DNA of 11,642 bases from Thermogutta sp. (GCF_014359955.1 NZ_JACIYL010000044.1:1-11642); one strand, 5' to 3'; shown: positions 1 to 6,522, numbered from the stretch's first letter. Program-made: numbers and translations. Notes: generated by a model from the letters alone, not told the origin.

Positions 1-420
1 TTGCGGAGAATTTCGGTCGGAATGTTTGTGGCCGCCGGCTCTTTCTGGATATCCGCCGTCATCGAATCACTCATTCAGAGGGGTCTGGCCCCGACGATAG
101 GTTGGCAATTCCTGGCGTATCTTGTGCTGACCTCGGCGGAGGTTCTGGTGTCGGTCACCTGTCTGGAGTTTGCCTACACCCAGGCCCCCAAACGGCTCAA
201 GTCGCTTGTCATGGGGATGTATCTTCTTTCGGTTTCGCTGGGGAATGCATTCACGGCGGCCGTCAATTACGTGGTGAAGCTGTACCACCTGGATGCGCCG
301 GGCAACATCATGGCTGGCCCCGGGTACTTCTGGTTTTTTGTGCTCACGATGCTGGTTACGGCGGGGCTTTTCAGCCTGGTGGCCAGCTTTTACCGGGGGA
401 AGGATGTGCTTCAGGACTAA
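1..420 (+). CDS. POT/PTR-family peptide transporter, C-terminal part (5' end outside window)
   Basis: This is the C-terminal 139 residues of a membrane transporter of the proton-dependent oligopeptide transporter (POT/PTR, major facilitator) type. Family members import di- and tripeptides across the inner membrane using the proton gradient. The best evidence is the stretch at residues 35-82: a Trp-Gln start to a helix, an Ala-Glu-Val core, then LEFAYTQAP, followed by a Lys-Ser turn and a helix ending in Gly-Asn. That pattern is typical of late POT helices. Hydrophobic segments lie at about 5-22, 36-57, 67-92 and 108-131, and a short charged tail ends the protein. Full-length members have roughly 450-500 residues, so most of the gene lies left of the window and the TTG at base 1 is probably an internal Leu codon. 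The gene runs in the same direction as the ribosomal cluster but has no functional link to it. Substrate is not predictable from this fragment. Confidence 0.8.
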   Translation: MRRISVGMFVAAGSFWISAVIESLIQRGLAPTIGWQFLAYLVLTSAEVLVSVTCLEFAYTQAPKRLKSLVMGMYLLSVSLGNAFTAAVNYVVKLYHLDAPGNIMAGPGYFWFFVLTMLVTAGLFSLVASFYRGKDVLQD

Positions 421-425
421 GAAAT

Positions 426-452
426 GGCCGGGACTGTCCCGCGCTGCCGGCC
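426..452 (+). terminator. GC-rich hairpin just after the transporter stop (weak terminator candidate)
   Basis: Five bases after the transporter stop codon, GGCCGG (426-431) can pair with CCGGCC (447-452). A competing inner hairpin pairs CGGGA (429-433) with TCCCG (437-441) around a 3-nt loop. No run of T follows, so it does not meet the usual definition of an intrinsic terminator. It may protect the transcript 3' end or act with Rho. The position suggests separation of the transporter from the S10 operon. Confidence 0.3.
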
Positions 453-627
453 GAGAAGGAAAAGGAGCAGCCGGAGCCACTCGACCGGCGACTGCCCCTC
501 GAATTTGCACCCAGGGGGACTTGGCACGGAAGCGATCTCTGTGGTTAAATACGGAAACCCACTCTGAATGGAGGCGGCGTGAGGACGCGAGGGGATCTGC
601 ACCACGATTTTCCTTCCTGCCTCCCCA

Positions 628-656
628 TTGAGAAAATCAAACCCATCTGATAAGAT
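628..656 (+). promoter_or_regulatory. Predicted sigma70-type promoter of the S10 operon
   Basis: A -35 box TTGAGA (628-633, five of six to TTGACA) is separated by exactly 17 nt from a -10 box TAAGAT (651-656, four of six to TATAAT). Transcription would start near 663, giving a leader of about 56 nt before the rpsJ ATG. The surrounding stretch is more AT-rich than the flanking genes. This is the best promoter-like pair I saw in the window, and it sits where an S10-operon promoter is expected. Confidence 0.6.
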
Positions 657-661
657 CTAAG

Positions 662-713
662 TTTTTCGCCCCGAATCAGGGCGGCGAGGGATATTATTCA
701 CTATCAGGGTGAT
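662..713 (+). promoter_or_regulatory. rpsJ leader: hairpin plus Shine-Dalgarno, possible alternative pairing
   Basis: Bases 666-672 (TCGCCCC) can pair with 680-687 as a seven-pair stem with one bulged C (682) and a GAATCAG loop. The rpsJ ribosome binding site is GGTGAT (708-713), a full match to the 3' half of the consensus SD and 5 nt before the ATG at 719. The same 5' arm (666-671, TCGCCC) can instead pair with GGGTGA (707-712), with one G·U, and would then hide the SD. The two pairings exclude each other. The pairing is read directly from the bases; a regulatory role is inference. Confidence 0.4.
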
Positions 714-718
714 GTTTT

Positions 719-1054
719 ATGGCGGGCGTCCTGAATGAGATTATTCGCATCCGCATGGAGTCGTACGACCACGCGGTGCTCGACCAGTGCGCGAAGGAAA
801 TTGTGGACACGGCGAAGCGCACACACTCCAAAGTGCATGGTCCGATTCCCCTGCCGGTAAAAATCGAGCGGTACACGGTTCTTTCCAGTCCCCACGTGGA
901 CAAGAAAGCTCGGCAGCAGTTTGAGATTCGGACGCACAAACGCCTGATCGACATCCTGGAAGCCACGCCTAATACCATTGAGCAGTTGAACAAACTGACG
1001 GCCCCGGCAGGGGTGGATATTAAAATCAAGATCATTCCTCGCGGTCGGAAGTGA
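719..1054 (+). CDS. rpsJ: 30S ribosomal protein S10
   Basis: S10 is a protein of the 30S head; its long hairpin loop reaches toward the decoding region, and with NusB it also takes part in transcription antitermination. The 111-residue product matches the family along its length: [10 protein letters not shown] near the N terminus, the [15 protein letters not shown] segment (about 41-55), [20 protein letters not shown], and a C-terminal Val-Asp-Ile-Lys-Ile strand. There are a few extra N-terminal residues compared with the roughly 102-residue E. coli protein. The ATG at 719 is fixed by the SD GGTGAT at 708-713. It is the first gene of the cluster, directly after the predicted promoter, and is followed by an unusually long 166-nt spacer before rplC. 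Confidence 0.97.
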   Translation: MAGVLNEIIRIRMESYDHAVLDQCAKEIVDTAKRTHSKVHGPIPLPVKIERYTVLSSPHVDKKARQQFEIRTHKRLIDILEATPNTIEQLNKLTAPAGVDIKIKIIPRGRK

Positions 1055-1152
1055 AAAGATCGCGGCAGGTGTTTGAGGCGGGGTGACGGGGCGGAGTGAA
1101 GCAGGTTGGTCGGTGGATTCGGCGGTTGTCAGTAGCGGCGTATGATGTGGAA

Positions 1153-1196
1153 GCTCCAGGGGTAACGGCGGACCGGTCCGATGCGTCCTCTGGGGC
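1153..1196 (+). promoter_or_regulatory. Long stem-loop in the rpsJ–rplC spacer
   Basis: Bases 1153-1162 pair with 1187-1196 over ten positions (two G·U), then 1165-1167 pair with 1184-1186, and the centre is the 12-base perfect palindrome CGGACCGGTCCG (1169-1180), which can close as a four-pair stem with a CCGG loop. The structure ends about 10 nt before the rplC SD (AAGGTGA, 1207-1213). No T run follows, so it is not an intrinsic terminator. It could control rplC translation, for example as a binding site for an r-protein, or act as an mRNA processing site. The structure is visible; the role is inferred. Confidence 0.45.
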
Positions 1197-1220
1197 AACG
1201 CAGGAAAAGGTGAGCAAACC

Positions 1221-1910
1221 ATGGCACTCGGACTTCTGGGCCGAAAAGTCGGCATGACTCAAATATTCGACGAGGACGGCCGGGTGATTCCGGTAACGGT
1301 CATCCAGGCTGGTCCATGTCATATTTTGCAGCTTCGGACGCTGGATCGGGACGGTTACGAAGCCATCCAGGTGGGATATCTTGACAAACCTCGTCGCAAG
1401 GCGACCCGCGCGGAGCGGGGTCACGTCGCCAAGCTTGACAGCAAACGACAGCGGCTTCTGGCGGCGGCAGGTGTAGAGACTCTTCCCAAGGCCAATTGCG
1501 AACCGAAACGGTTCATTCGCGAATTCCGGCACCCCGTGGACGGATTCTCCGTTGGCCAGGTTCTGACGGTGGAGCTTTTTCAGGGGGTCAAGGCGGTCGA
1601 TGTCACCGGCACCACGAAAGGGCGTGGTTTTGCCGGGGTCATGAAGCGGCACGGGTTCGCCGGTCAGAGGGCAAGTCACGGTGTGAAGAAGGTGCATCGG
1701 CATCCAGGATCAACGGGTTGCAATACCTCGCCTGGTCGCGTTCCTCCGGGACGGCGCATGGCGGGGCATTATGGTCACGAGCGCTGCACGATTCGAAACC
1801 TGCAACTCGTCAAAATCGATCCTGAGCGGCATCTTCTGGTGGTGCGGGGTGCGGTGCCGGGTCCAGCAGGGGGGCTCGTGATCATTCGGCCGACCAATAA
1901 GGTGGGTTGA
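1221..1910 (+). CDS. rplC: 50S ribosomal protein L3
   Basis: L3 is one of the first proteins to bind 23S rRNA and reaches into the peptidyl transferase centre. The 229-residue product begins with the typical LGRKVGMTQIF and carries the family signature at about 118-183: DVTGTTKGRGFAGVMKRH, Ser-His-Gly, His-Arg-His-Pro-Gly-Ser, and PGRVPPGRRMAGHYG. It is about 20 residues longer than E. coli L3, mostly in the central region around residues 70-98. The glutamine that PrmB methylates in E. coli (Gln150) aligns with Thr169 here, so that modification cannot occur at this site. The ATG at 1221 follows AAGGTGA (1207-1213) at 7 nt. The gene is the second of the S10 block, with an 86-nt spacer before rplD. 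Confidence 0.97.
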   Translation: MALGLLGRKVGMTQIFDEDGRVIPVTVIQAGPCHILQLRTLDRDGYEAIQVGYLDKPRRKATRAERGHVAKLDSKRQRLLAAAGVETLPKANCEPKRFIREFRHPVDGFSVGQVLTVELFQGVKAVDVTGTTKGRGFAGVMKRHGFAGQRASHGVKKVHRHPGSTGCNTSPGRVPPGRRMAGHYGHERCTIRNLQLVKIDPERHLLVVRGAVPGPAGGLVIIRPTNKVG

Positions 1911-1996
1911 TGAGTTGGAGCTGGATCGGAGCAGCGGAGTCCACCGAGGCGAGTTCGTGGGCGTCATCGTCGAGGGCATTGCAGGAACAGTGACAT

Positions 1997-2635
1997 ATGG
2001 TGAGCATTCCAGTCTATAACCGGAACGGCGAGCAGGTCGATGTGTATGAAATCGACCCCGCGGAACTTGCGCCCAAGATCAACAAGCAACTCTTGCACGA
2101 CGCGGTCGTTATGTATCGCGCCAATCTGCGGCAGGGAACCGCAAAGTGCAAGAATCGGTCGGAGACGGAAGGCTCCACCCGAAAGCTGTATCGGCAAAAG
2201 GGAACCGGTCGGGCTCGAGCAGGTATGCGGCGGACACCGATCCGGCGAGGTGGTGGCCGCGCGCACCCGAAGCGGCCGCAGGACTGGTCGTATCGGCTGC
2301 CGAAAAAGGCGCTCCGGCTGGCGACGAGAATGGCCCTCGCCGCCCGCATCGCCGACAACGAGGTGGTGCTCATCGACGAACTGAAATTCGAGCAGCCAAA
2401 AACGAAGGAAGCCGCCACTATCCTGAAAAACTTGGGGCTGCAGGATCAGCGGTTGCTGGTCACGCTTGAGAATTACGACGTGACGGCCTACAAGAGCCTG
2501 CGGAACATCGACAAGGTGGACACGCTGCCGGTGTCAGACCTGAACGCGTACGTGATACTGCGGCCCAAAAAGGTCCTGATGACGCGAGCGGCACTCGATA
2601 TGTTCCGCGCAAAAGCAGTGGGAACAGCTAGTTAA
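1997..2635 (+). CDS. rplD: 50S ribosomal protein L4
   Basis: L4 binds domain I of 23S rRNA and sends a long loop into the nascent peptide exit tunnel. The 212-residue product has the diagnostic basic loop at about 58-97: KLYRQKGTGRARAG, then Arg-Arg-Thr-Pro, RRGGGRAH, and PQDW. A C-terminal Rossmann-like domain follows (LIDEL near 126, and DTLPVSDLNAYVIL near 174-187). In E. coli, L4 also represses its own operon through an S10 leader hairpin and S10-operon attenuation. The leader here is much shorter, so that exact mechanism is unlikely, though some form of self-control remains possible. The ATG at 1997 follows AGGAA (1983-1987) at about 9 nt. Confidence 0.97.
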   Translation: MVSIPVYNRNGEQVDVYEIDPAELAPKINKQLLHDAVVMYRANLRQGTAKCKNRSETEGSTRKLYRQKGTGRARAGMRRTPIRRGGGRAHPKRPQDWSYRLPKKALRLATRMALAARIADNEVVLIDELKFEQPKTKEAATILKNLGLQDQRLLVTLENYDVTAYKSLRNIDKVDTLPVSDLNAYVILRPKKVLMTRAALDMFRAKAVGTAS

Positions 2636-2652
2636 AAGCGGAGTGCATCCCC

Positions 2653-2967
2653 ATGTTGAGGAATACACCCAAGCCAGAATTCAGCGGCCTTGAGCCTCAC
2701 CAGGTGATCCTCCGGCCGCTGATCACCGAGAAGAACCACCACAAGGCCGAGCGGTACAATCAGTACGCCTTTGAGGTCAGTCCGCTGGCGACCAAGGCGG
2801 ATATCAAACGCGCGGTGGAAGAATTGTTCAACGTGAAGGTTCTGTGGGTGAACGTGCAGAATCGCCGGGGCAAGCCGCGGCGCGTGCGCTGGCGGATTGG
2901 GTACACCAAAGCCTGGAAGAAGGCGATTGTGAAGCTGCATCCGGAATACAGAATCCATCTCTACTGA
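2653..2967 (+). CDS. rplW: 50S ribosomal protein L23
   Basis: L23 lies at the mouth of the exit tunnel and is a main docking site for trigger factor and the signal recognition particle. The 104-residue product shows the family pattern: [10 protein letters not shown] (about 18-27), Asn-Gln-Tyr-Ala-Phe-Glu-Val, [15 protein letters not shown] (about 49-63), and a basic loop with RRGKPRR, ending in Trp-Lys-Lys-Ala-Ile-Val. The N terminus is about a dozen residues longer than in E. coli. The docking Glu of E. coli L23 (Glu18) lies in a region that resembles the first helix here, but I cannot place it with confidence. Start at 2653 is supported by GGAG at 2640-2643. The gaps to rplD (17 nt) and rplB (22 nt) are short, unlike most junctions here. 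Confidence 0.95.
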   Translation: MLRNTPKPEFSGLEPHQVILRPLITEKNHHKAERYNQYAFEVSPLATKADIKRAVEELFNVKVLWVNVQNRRGKPRRVRWRIGYTKAWKKAIVKLHPEYRIHLY

Positions 2968-2989
2968 TAACACAAAGCGAGTCGTTGCT

Positions 2990-3847
2990 ATGGGAATTCG
3001 AGCCTACAAGCCGACATCGCCGGGCCGACGCGGCGCTACCGTCAGCGATTTTTCTGAGCTGACGCCGGGTGCCAAGCCGGAAAAGAGCCTGCTTGTTCCC
3101 CTGAAGAAGAAAGGTGGCCGGAACAACCAGGGCATCATCACCTGCCGTCATCGCGGCGGCGGGCACAAGCGGATGTACCGGCTGATCGACTTCAAGCGAA
3201 ATAAAGATGGGATCCCCGCCAGGGTGGACTCCATCCAGTATGACCCGAATCGCAGCGCGCGGATCGCGCTGCTTGTGTACGCGGACGGCGAAAAACGATA
3301 CATCATCGCTCCGGATGGGCTCAAGGCCGGTGATACCGTGATGAGCGGCCCGGGTGCCCCGCCCAACATCGGCAATTGCCTGCCGCTTTCCGAAATTCCG
3401 CTGGGGATGCAGGTGCACAATATCGAGCTGATCCCGGGGAAAGGGGGAGTGATGTGTCGGGCGGCGGGATGCGCTGCGACGCTCGTCGCGAGGGACGCGA
3501 ACTGGGCCCAGCTTACACTGCCGAGCGGTGAGATTCGGCGTGTACCGGCGGCGTGTCGGGCGACCATCGGCATGGTCAGTAACCCCGACCACGAAGGCAT
3601 TGTGCTCGGCAAGGCCGGACGCAAGCGGTGGCTGGGCCGACGGCCTCACGTCCGCGGCACGGCCATGAACCCGATCGATCACCCGCACGGTGGTGGTGAG
3701 GGCCGATCGAAAGGCGGCCGGCACCCGTGCAGTCCTACTGGAAAGCCTGCAAAAGGTGGCTACACGCGGAAGCGCGGTAAACCCTCCAACAAGGCGATTG
3801 TTCGACGTCGGCGTTCGGTGCGGTATGGACAGTTGCCGATTCGCTGA
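2990..3847 (+). CDS. rplB: 50S ribosomal protein L2
   Basis: L2 is a universal, largely rRNA-bound protein required for subunit joining and peptidyl transferase activity. The 285-residue product matches the family throughout: [19 protein letters not shown] (about 43-61), [27 protein letters not shown] (about 84-105), [12 protein letters not shown], and LPSGEIRRV. The C-terminal signature [13 protein letters not shown] holds the Asp-His pair (here Asp230 and His231) that corresponds to E. coli D228/H229 near the catalytic centre. The C-terminal tail is strongly basic (VRRRRS). About 12 residues longer than E. coli L2, partly through a short extension at the end. The SD before the ATG at 2990 is weak, so translation may be coupled to rplW, which ends only 22 nt upstream. 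Confidence 0.98.
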   Translation: MGIRAYKPTSPGRRGATVSDFSELTPGAKPEKSLLVPLKKKGGRNNQGIITCRHRGGGHKRMYRLIDFKRNKDGIPARVDSIQYDPNRSARIALLVYADGEKRYIIAPDGLKAGDTVMSGPGAPPNIGNCLPLSEIPLGMQVHNIELIPGKGGVMCRAAGCAATLVARDANWAQLTLPSGEIRRVPAACRATIGMVSNPDHEGIVLGKAGRKRWLGRRPHVRGTAMNPIDHPHGGGEGRSKGGRHPCSPTGKPAKGGYTRKRGKPSNKAIVRRRRSVRYGQLPIR

Positions 3848-3902
3848 TGCTGGGTGAATGGGCTGGATCCAAACATAGAGCACGATGTGACGGCAGGAGA
3901 AT

Positions 3903-4172
3903 ATGGGACGGTCACTAAAAAAAGGTCCGTACGTCGATGAAAAGCTCGCCGCGAAGGTGGAAAAGCTGAACGCGGCGGGAAAGAAAGAGCCTATCAAGAC
4001 CTGGGCGAGAGCCTGCACGATTATTCCCGAATTTGTCGGCCACACGTTCCTGGTCCACAACGGCAAGACGCATGTGAAGGTGTTTGTGACCGAGGATATG
4101 GTGGGGCACCGGTTGGGTGAGTTCGCCCCCACCCGGATCTTCCGGGGTCACGGCGGTCGTGGCAAGAAGTGA
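3903..4172 (+). CDS. rpsS: 30S ribosomal protein S19
   Basis: S19 sits in the 30S head, next to S13, and contacts the A-site finger of the 50S subunit. The product has 89 residues, close to the usual 90-95, and is canonical: [12 protein letters not shown] at the N terminus, then an Ile-Lys-Thr-Trp-Ala-Arg strand, [33 protein letters not shown] split around residue 60, and a short basic tail with GHGGRGKK. The start at 3903 has AGGAGA at 3895-3900, a strong but very close SD with only 2-4 nt to the ATG. The 55-nt spacer from rplB has an open frame starting at the rplB stop (see findings). Confidence 0.97.
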   Translation: MGRSLKKGPYVDEKLAAKVEKLNAAGKKEPIKTWARACTIIPEFVGHTFLVHNGKTHVKVFVTEDMVGHRLGEFAPTRIFRGHGGRGKK

Positions 4173-4223
4173 TCGGGAAAGTGGCGACGCGGTGCAAGGC
4201 TCACCGGGTGGTGAGGTGCGACA

Positions 4224-4592
4224 ATGCAAATGGAAGCGAAATACATACCGTCGGAATACCGAGCACTTTATCGGTACGCGCGGATCAGCCCCCGCAAGGC
4301 ACGGCTGGTGGTGGATGTGGTCCGCAACAAACAGGTGGACGAGGCGCTGGCCATTTTGAGCACGATGCCGCATCGGGCGGCTCGGATGGTGGGAAAAGTC
4401 ATCGCGAGCGCCCTGGCCAATGCGATTGATCAACAGGAGCCCGATCCAAAAAAACTGCACGTGGTCAAGATTTGGGTCGACGAAGGCCCGCGTTTGAAGC
4501 GGCTCCGCCCCATTTCCCGGGGGATGGCTACGATCATTCAGCGGCGGATGTGTCACATCGGTGTGCATCTCGGTTATCGAGAGCGTCGTTGA
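4224..4592 (+). CDS. rplV: 50S ribosomal protein L22
   Basis: L22 binds all six domains of 23S rRNA and its beta-hairpin lines the exit tunnel, the site of known macrolide-resistance changes. The 122-residue product shows YARISPRKARLVVDVVRNK (about 17-35), an internal Ala-Asn-Ala motif, and WVDEGPRLKRLRPISRGMA (about 84-102), the hairpin and its flank, then IIQRRMCHIGVHL. It is about 10 residues longer than E. coli L22, at the N terminus. The ATG at 4224 has GAGGTG (4213-4218) 5 nt upstream. A second in-frame ATG lies at 4230 but is too close to the SD. The gene is followed by an 86-nt spacer before rpsC. Confidence 0.97.
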   Translation: MQMEAKYIPSEYRALYRYARISPRKARLVVDVVRNKQVDEALAILSTMPHRAARMVGKVIASALANAIDQQEPDPKKLHVVKIWVDEGPRLKRLRPISRGMATIIQRRMCHIGVHLGYRERR

Positions 4593-4678
4593 ACAATGCC
4601 AGAGCGCAGATGGGAGTGCAAGGCCGGACGTTCGACCGAATGACAGACGAATAACCGGAGCGTTGGGGAAGGAAGTAT

Positions 4679-5416
4679 ATGGGTCAAAAGGTCAACCCGA
4701 TCGGATTTCGAACAGGTATCTTCCTTGACTGGAAGAGCCGGTGGATCGCCCCCAAGCGAGAGTTTGCGGATCTTTTGCTGGAGGACTACAAGATCCGGCA
4801 GTATATCCTCAATCGGCGGGAGCCCTCGCCGGAAAGGGGCGGTCGCGGGGAGCGCCGGGCCTATCCGATGATCTCCAAAATCGAGATCGAACGGACGCGC
4901 GATGAAGTTCGGGTGATCATTTTCACGGCTCGGCCAGGTGTGTTGATCGGTGCGAAGGGCGGACGGATCGAGCAACTTCAGCAGGAACTCCAGGAACTCA
5001 CAGGACGGCGGATCAACCTGACGATCGAGGAAATCACCCGGCCGGAGTTGGTTGCGCAACTGGTGGCTGAATCCATCGCGGAGGAACTGGAAAGACGGGT
5101 GAGCTTCCGTCGGGCCATGAAAAAGGCGATGGACGCGGCCATGGCGCAGGGGGCCAAGGGAATCAAAGTTCAGCTTTCCGGACGTTTGGGCGGCGCCGAA
5201 ATGTCACGCCGCGAAAAGCAGATCATGGGCTCGGTGCCGCTTTCCACGCTCCGGGCGAATATCGACTACGGTTTCGCCGAGGCCACCATTCCGCAGGGCC
5301 AGATCGGCGTTCAGGTGTGGATATACTTGGGCATGTTTAGCGAGGACGACAGCCATGGCGTTGATGCCAAAACGGGTCAAACATCGAAAAAGTCAAAGAG
5401 GGCGTATAAGGGGTAA
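4679..5416 (+). CDS. rpsC: 30S ribosomal protein S3
   Basis: S3 forms part of the mRNA entry channel and contributes to ribosomal helicase activity. The 245-residue product starts [11 protein letters not shown] and contains a type II KH domain with the GxxG motif as GAKG at 91-94. The helicase residues of E. coli (R131, R132, K135) are matched by Arg144, Arg145 and Lys148 in the FRRAMKKA segment, followed by [22 protein letters not shown] basic insert lies at about 46-63, between the N-terminal helix and the KH strand, compared with E. coli. The last twenty codons (226-245) overlap the start of rplP in another frame, yet the tail keeps a Lys-rich pattern like other S3 tails. The ATG at 4679 follows AAGGAAG (4669-4675). 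Confidence 0.97.
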   Translation: MGQKVNPIGFRTGIFLDWKSRWIAPKREFADLLLEDYKIRQYILNRREPSPERGGRGERRAYPMISKIEIERTRDEVRVIIFTARPGVLIGAKGGRIEQLQQELQELTGRRINLTIEEITRPELVAQLVAESIAEELERRVSFRRAMKKAMDAAMAQGAKGIKVQLSGRLGGAEMSRREKQIMGSVPLSTLRANIDYGFAEATIPQGQIGVQVWIYLGMFSEDDSHGVDAKTGQTSKKSKRAYKG

Positions 5417-5771
5417 GGCCACTCGCGGAAACCGTGTGGTCTTCGGCGAGTTCGGACTCCAGGCGGTTCAGGGCGGCTGGATCCCCGCTGCCACGATCGA
5501 GGCGGGACGTATCGCCGCACAACAGTATTTGCGGGCGGGCGGTCGCCTTTATATCCGTATCTTTCCGCACAAGCCGATTACGTCCATCCCCCTGGAAACC
5601 CGAATGGGAAAGGGGAAGGGCGAGCCGGAATACTGGGCCGCTGTGGTGAAGCCCGGCACGATTCTGTTTGAGTTGGGTGGCGTTTCCGAGGATGCGGCGC
5701 GGCTGTGCTTCGCACGGCTGGCCCATAAGATGCCGGTGAAAGTACGATTCGTTCGCCGGCACACGATGTAA
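5355..5771 (+). CDS. rplP: 50S ribosomal protein L16
   Basis: L16 organises the A-site side of the 50S subunit and helps tRNA accommodation. The 138-residue product is of normal length and begins [20 protein letters not shown], as expected for L16, followed by [22 protein letters not shown] split around 30-51. The loop with [12 protein letters not shown] (83-94) holds Arg83, equivalent to E. coli Arg81, which RoxA hydroxylates there. The start at 5355 lies inside rpsC, giving a 62-nt overlap in the +1 frame. GAGG at 5342-5345, within rpsC, provides an SD at about 9 nt. A second ATG at 5364 would give MPKRV, but the longer form agrees better with the usual two or three residues before MPKR. 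Translation is probably coupled to rpsC. Confidence 0.96.
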   Translation: MALMPKRVKHRKSQRGRIRGKATRGNRVVFGEFGLQAVQGGWIPAATIEAGRIAAQQYLRAGGRLYIRIFPHKPITSIPLETRMGKGKGEPEYWAAVVKPGTILFELGGVSEDAARLCFARLAHKMPVKVRFVRRHTM

Positions 5772-5854
5772 GTGACGGGGGATCAAAAAGTCGGTTGGAC
5801 GCGGCAATCAAGCCCGCAGCTGGTGGGTGGAATACAAGATAGGGTGAGGACGCG

Positions 5855-6067
5855 ATGAAAGCGCGAGAGTTGCGCGAAATGAGTACCGAACAACTGGAGG
5901 CGCTCCTGCGGGAAACGACGGAAGCGCTGTTCAGGCTGAGAATCCAGAAGCAGACGGAACGCTTGGCGTCTCCGATGGAGCCCCGCCTGAAGCGCCGGCT
6001 CATCGCTCGAATCAAGACCATCCTCAACGAGCGGGCGCGGGCCGAGGCCCAGAAGCAGCAGGCGTGA
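5855..6067 (+). CDS. rpmC: 50S ribosomal protein L29
   Basis: L29 is a small two-helix protein near the exit tunnel, next to L23, and helps form the docking site for trigger factor and SRP. The 70-residue product has the normal length and pattern: an N-terminal MKARELREMS, a Glu-Gln-Leu helix, LFRLRIQKQTERL, and a second helix with RRLIARIKTILNER. The ATG at 5855 is preceded by GGTGAGGA (5843-5850), 4-8 nt away depending on alignment. The 83-nt spacer from rplP has an open frame that ends on the rpmC start codon as ATGA (see findings). Confidence 0.95.
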   Translation: MKARELREMSTEQLEALLRETTEALFRLRIQKQTERLASPMEPRLKRRLIARIKTILNERARAEAQKQQA

Positions 6068-6162
6068 GGGAGGAGTTGAGCGGTCCCTGGCACGGGAGTG
6101 TGAACTGAAACTGACACGGCATTTGGAAACAGTTTGGCGTAGACGGGAAGGTTGAAACTCAT

Positions 6163-6522
6163 ATGCCGAGACGACGCGAGATCGGAATCGTCACAAAGGC
6201 CAACGTGCCAAAAATGAGGCGGGTGGAGATCATCCGTCTCGTTCAGCACCCGCGGTATAAAAAATACGTCAAGCACCGCACGATTTGTTACGTCCATGAT
6301 GAGAATGATGAGTCTCGCGTGGGTGACCAGGTGGAAATCATGGAGTCACGACCGCTGTCTCGACTCAAGCGATGGCGGCTGGTGCGGGTGGTAGCTCGGG
6401 GGCGGGCCGAGTTGATCGAGAAACGGAAGGAGGTCGAAGTCGAGCTCCAGGCGGTCAGTAGAGGAGAAAGCGAAGAAAGCGGAAGCGAAACGAGCCCGCC
6501 TGCGCAGTCCACCACTGAGTGA
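6163..6522 (+). CDS. rpsQ: 30S ribosomal protein S17, with acidic C-terminal tail
   Basis: S17 is a primary 16S rRNA binding protein with an OB fold, acting early in 30S assembly. Residues 5-78 match the family: an N-terminal Gly-Ile-Val strand, HPRYKKYVKHR (29-39), VHDENDESRVGDQVEIMESRPLSRLKRWRLV. The product has 119 residues, against about 85-90 for the usual form. The extra part, from about residue 80, has a charged helix-like stretch and then a Ser/Glu-rich tail (GESEESGSETSPPAQSTTE). The tail is probably disordered and acidic, unusual for an rRNA-binding protein. The ATG at 6163 has GGGAAGG (6145-6151) 11 nt upstream, a long spacing. The gene is separated by 95-98 nt from both neighbours. 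Confidence 0.95.
   Translation: MPRRREIGIVTKANVPKMRRVEIIRLVQHPRYKKYVKHRTICYVHDENDESRVGDQVEIMESRPLSRLKRWRLVRVVARGRAELIEKRKEVEVELQAVSRGESEESGSETSPPAQSTTE

Noticed and set aside
1118..1146. Possible internal promoter before rplC with -10 TATGAT (1141-1146)
   Set aside because: The -35 region at proper spacing (TTCGGC) is poor, and TTGTCA at 1126 is only 9 nt away, too close.
2828..4132. 434-residue open frame on the minus strand across rplB and rpsS
   Set aside because: It lies wholly opposite strongly conserved r-protein genes, has no family resemblance and a composition typical of antisense frames in GC-rich DNA.
4169..4429. 86-codon open frame from the rpsS stop into rplV
   Set aside because: Bridges the spacer by GTGA overlap, but most of its length is a shifted reading of rplV, and rplV has its own good SD.
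6108..6135. Inverted repeat AAACTG / CAGTTT in the rpmC–rpsQ spacer
   Set aside because: Only six pairs around a 16-nt loop with no extension; too weak to call a terminator or operator.
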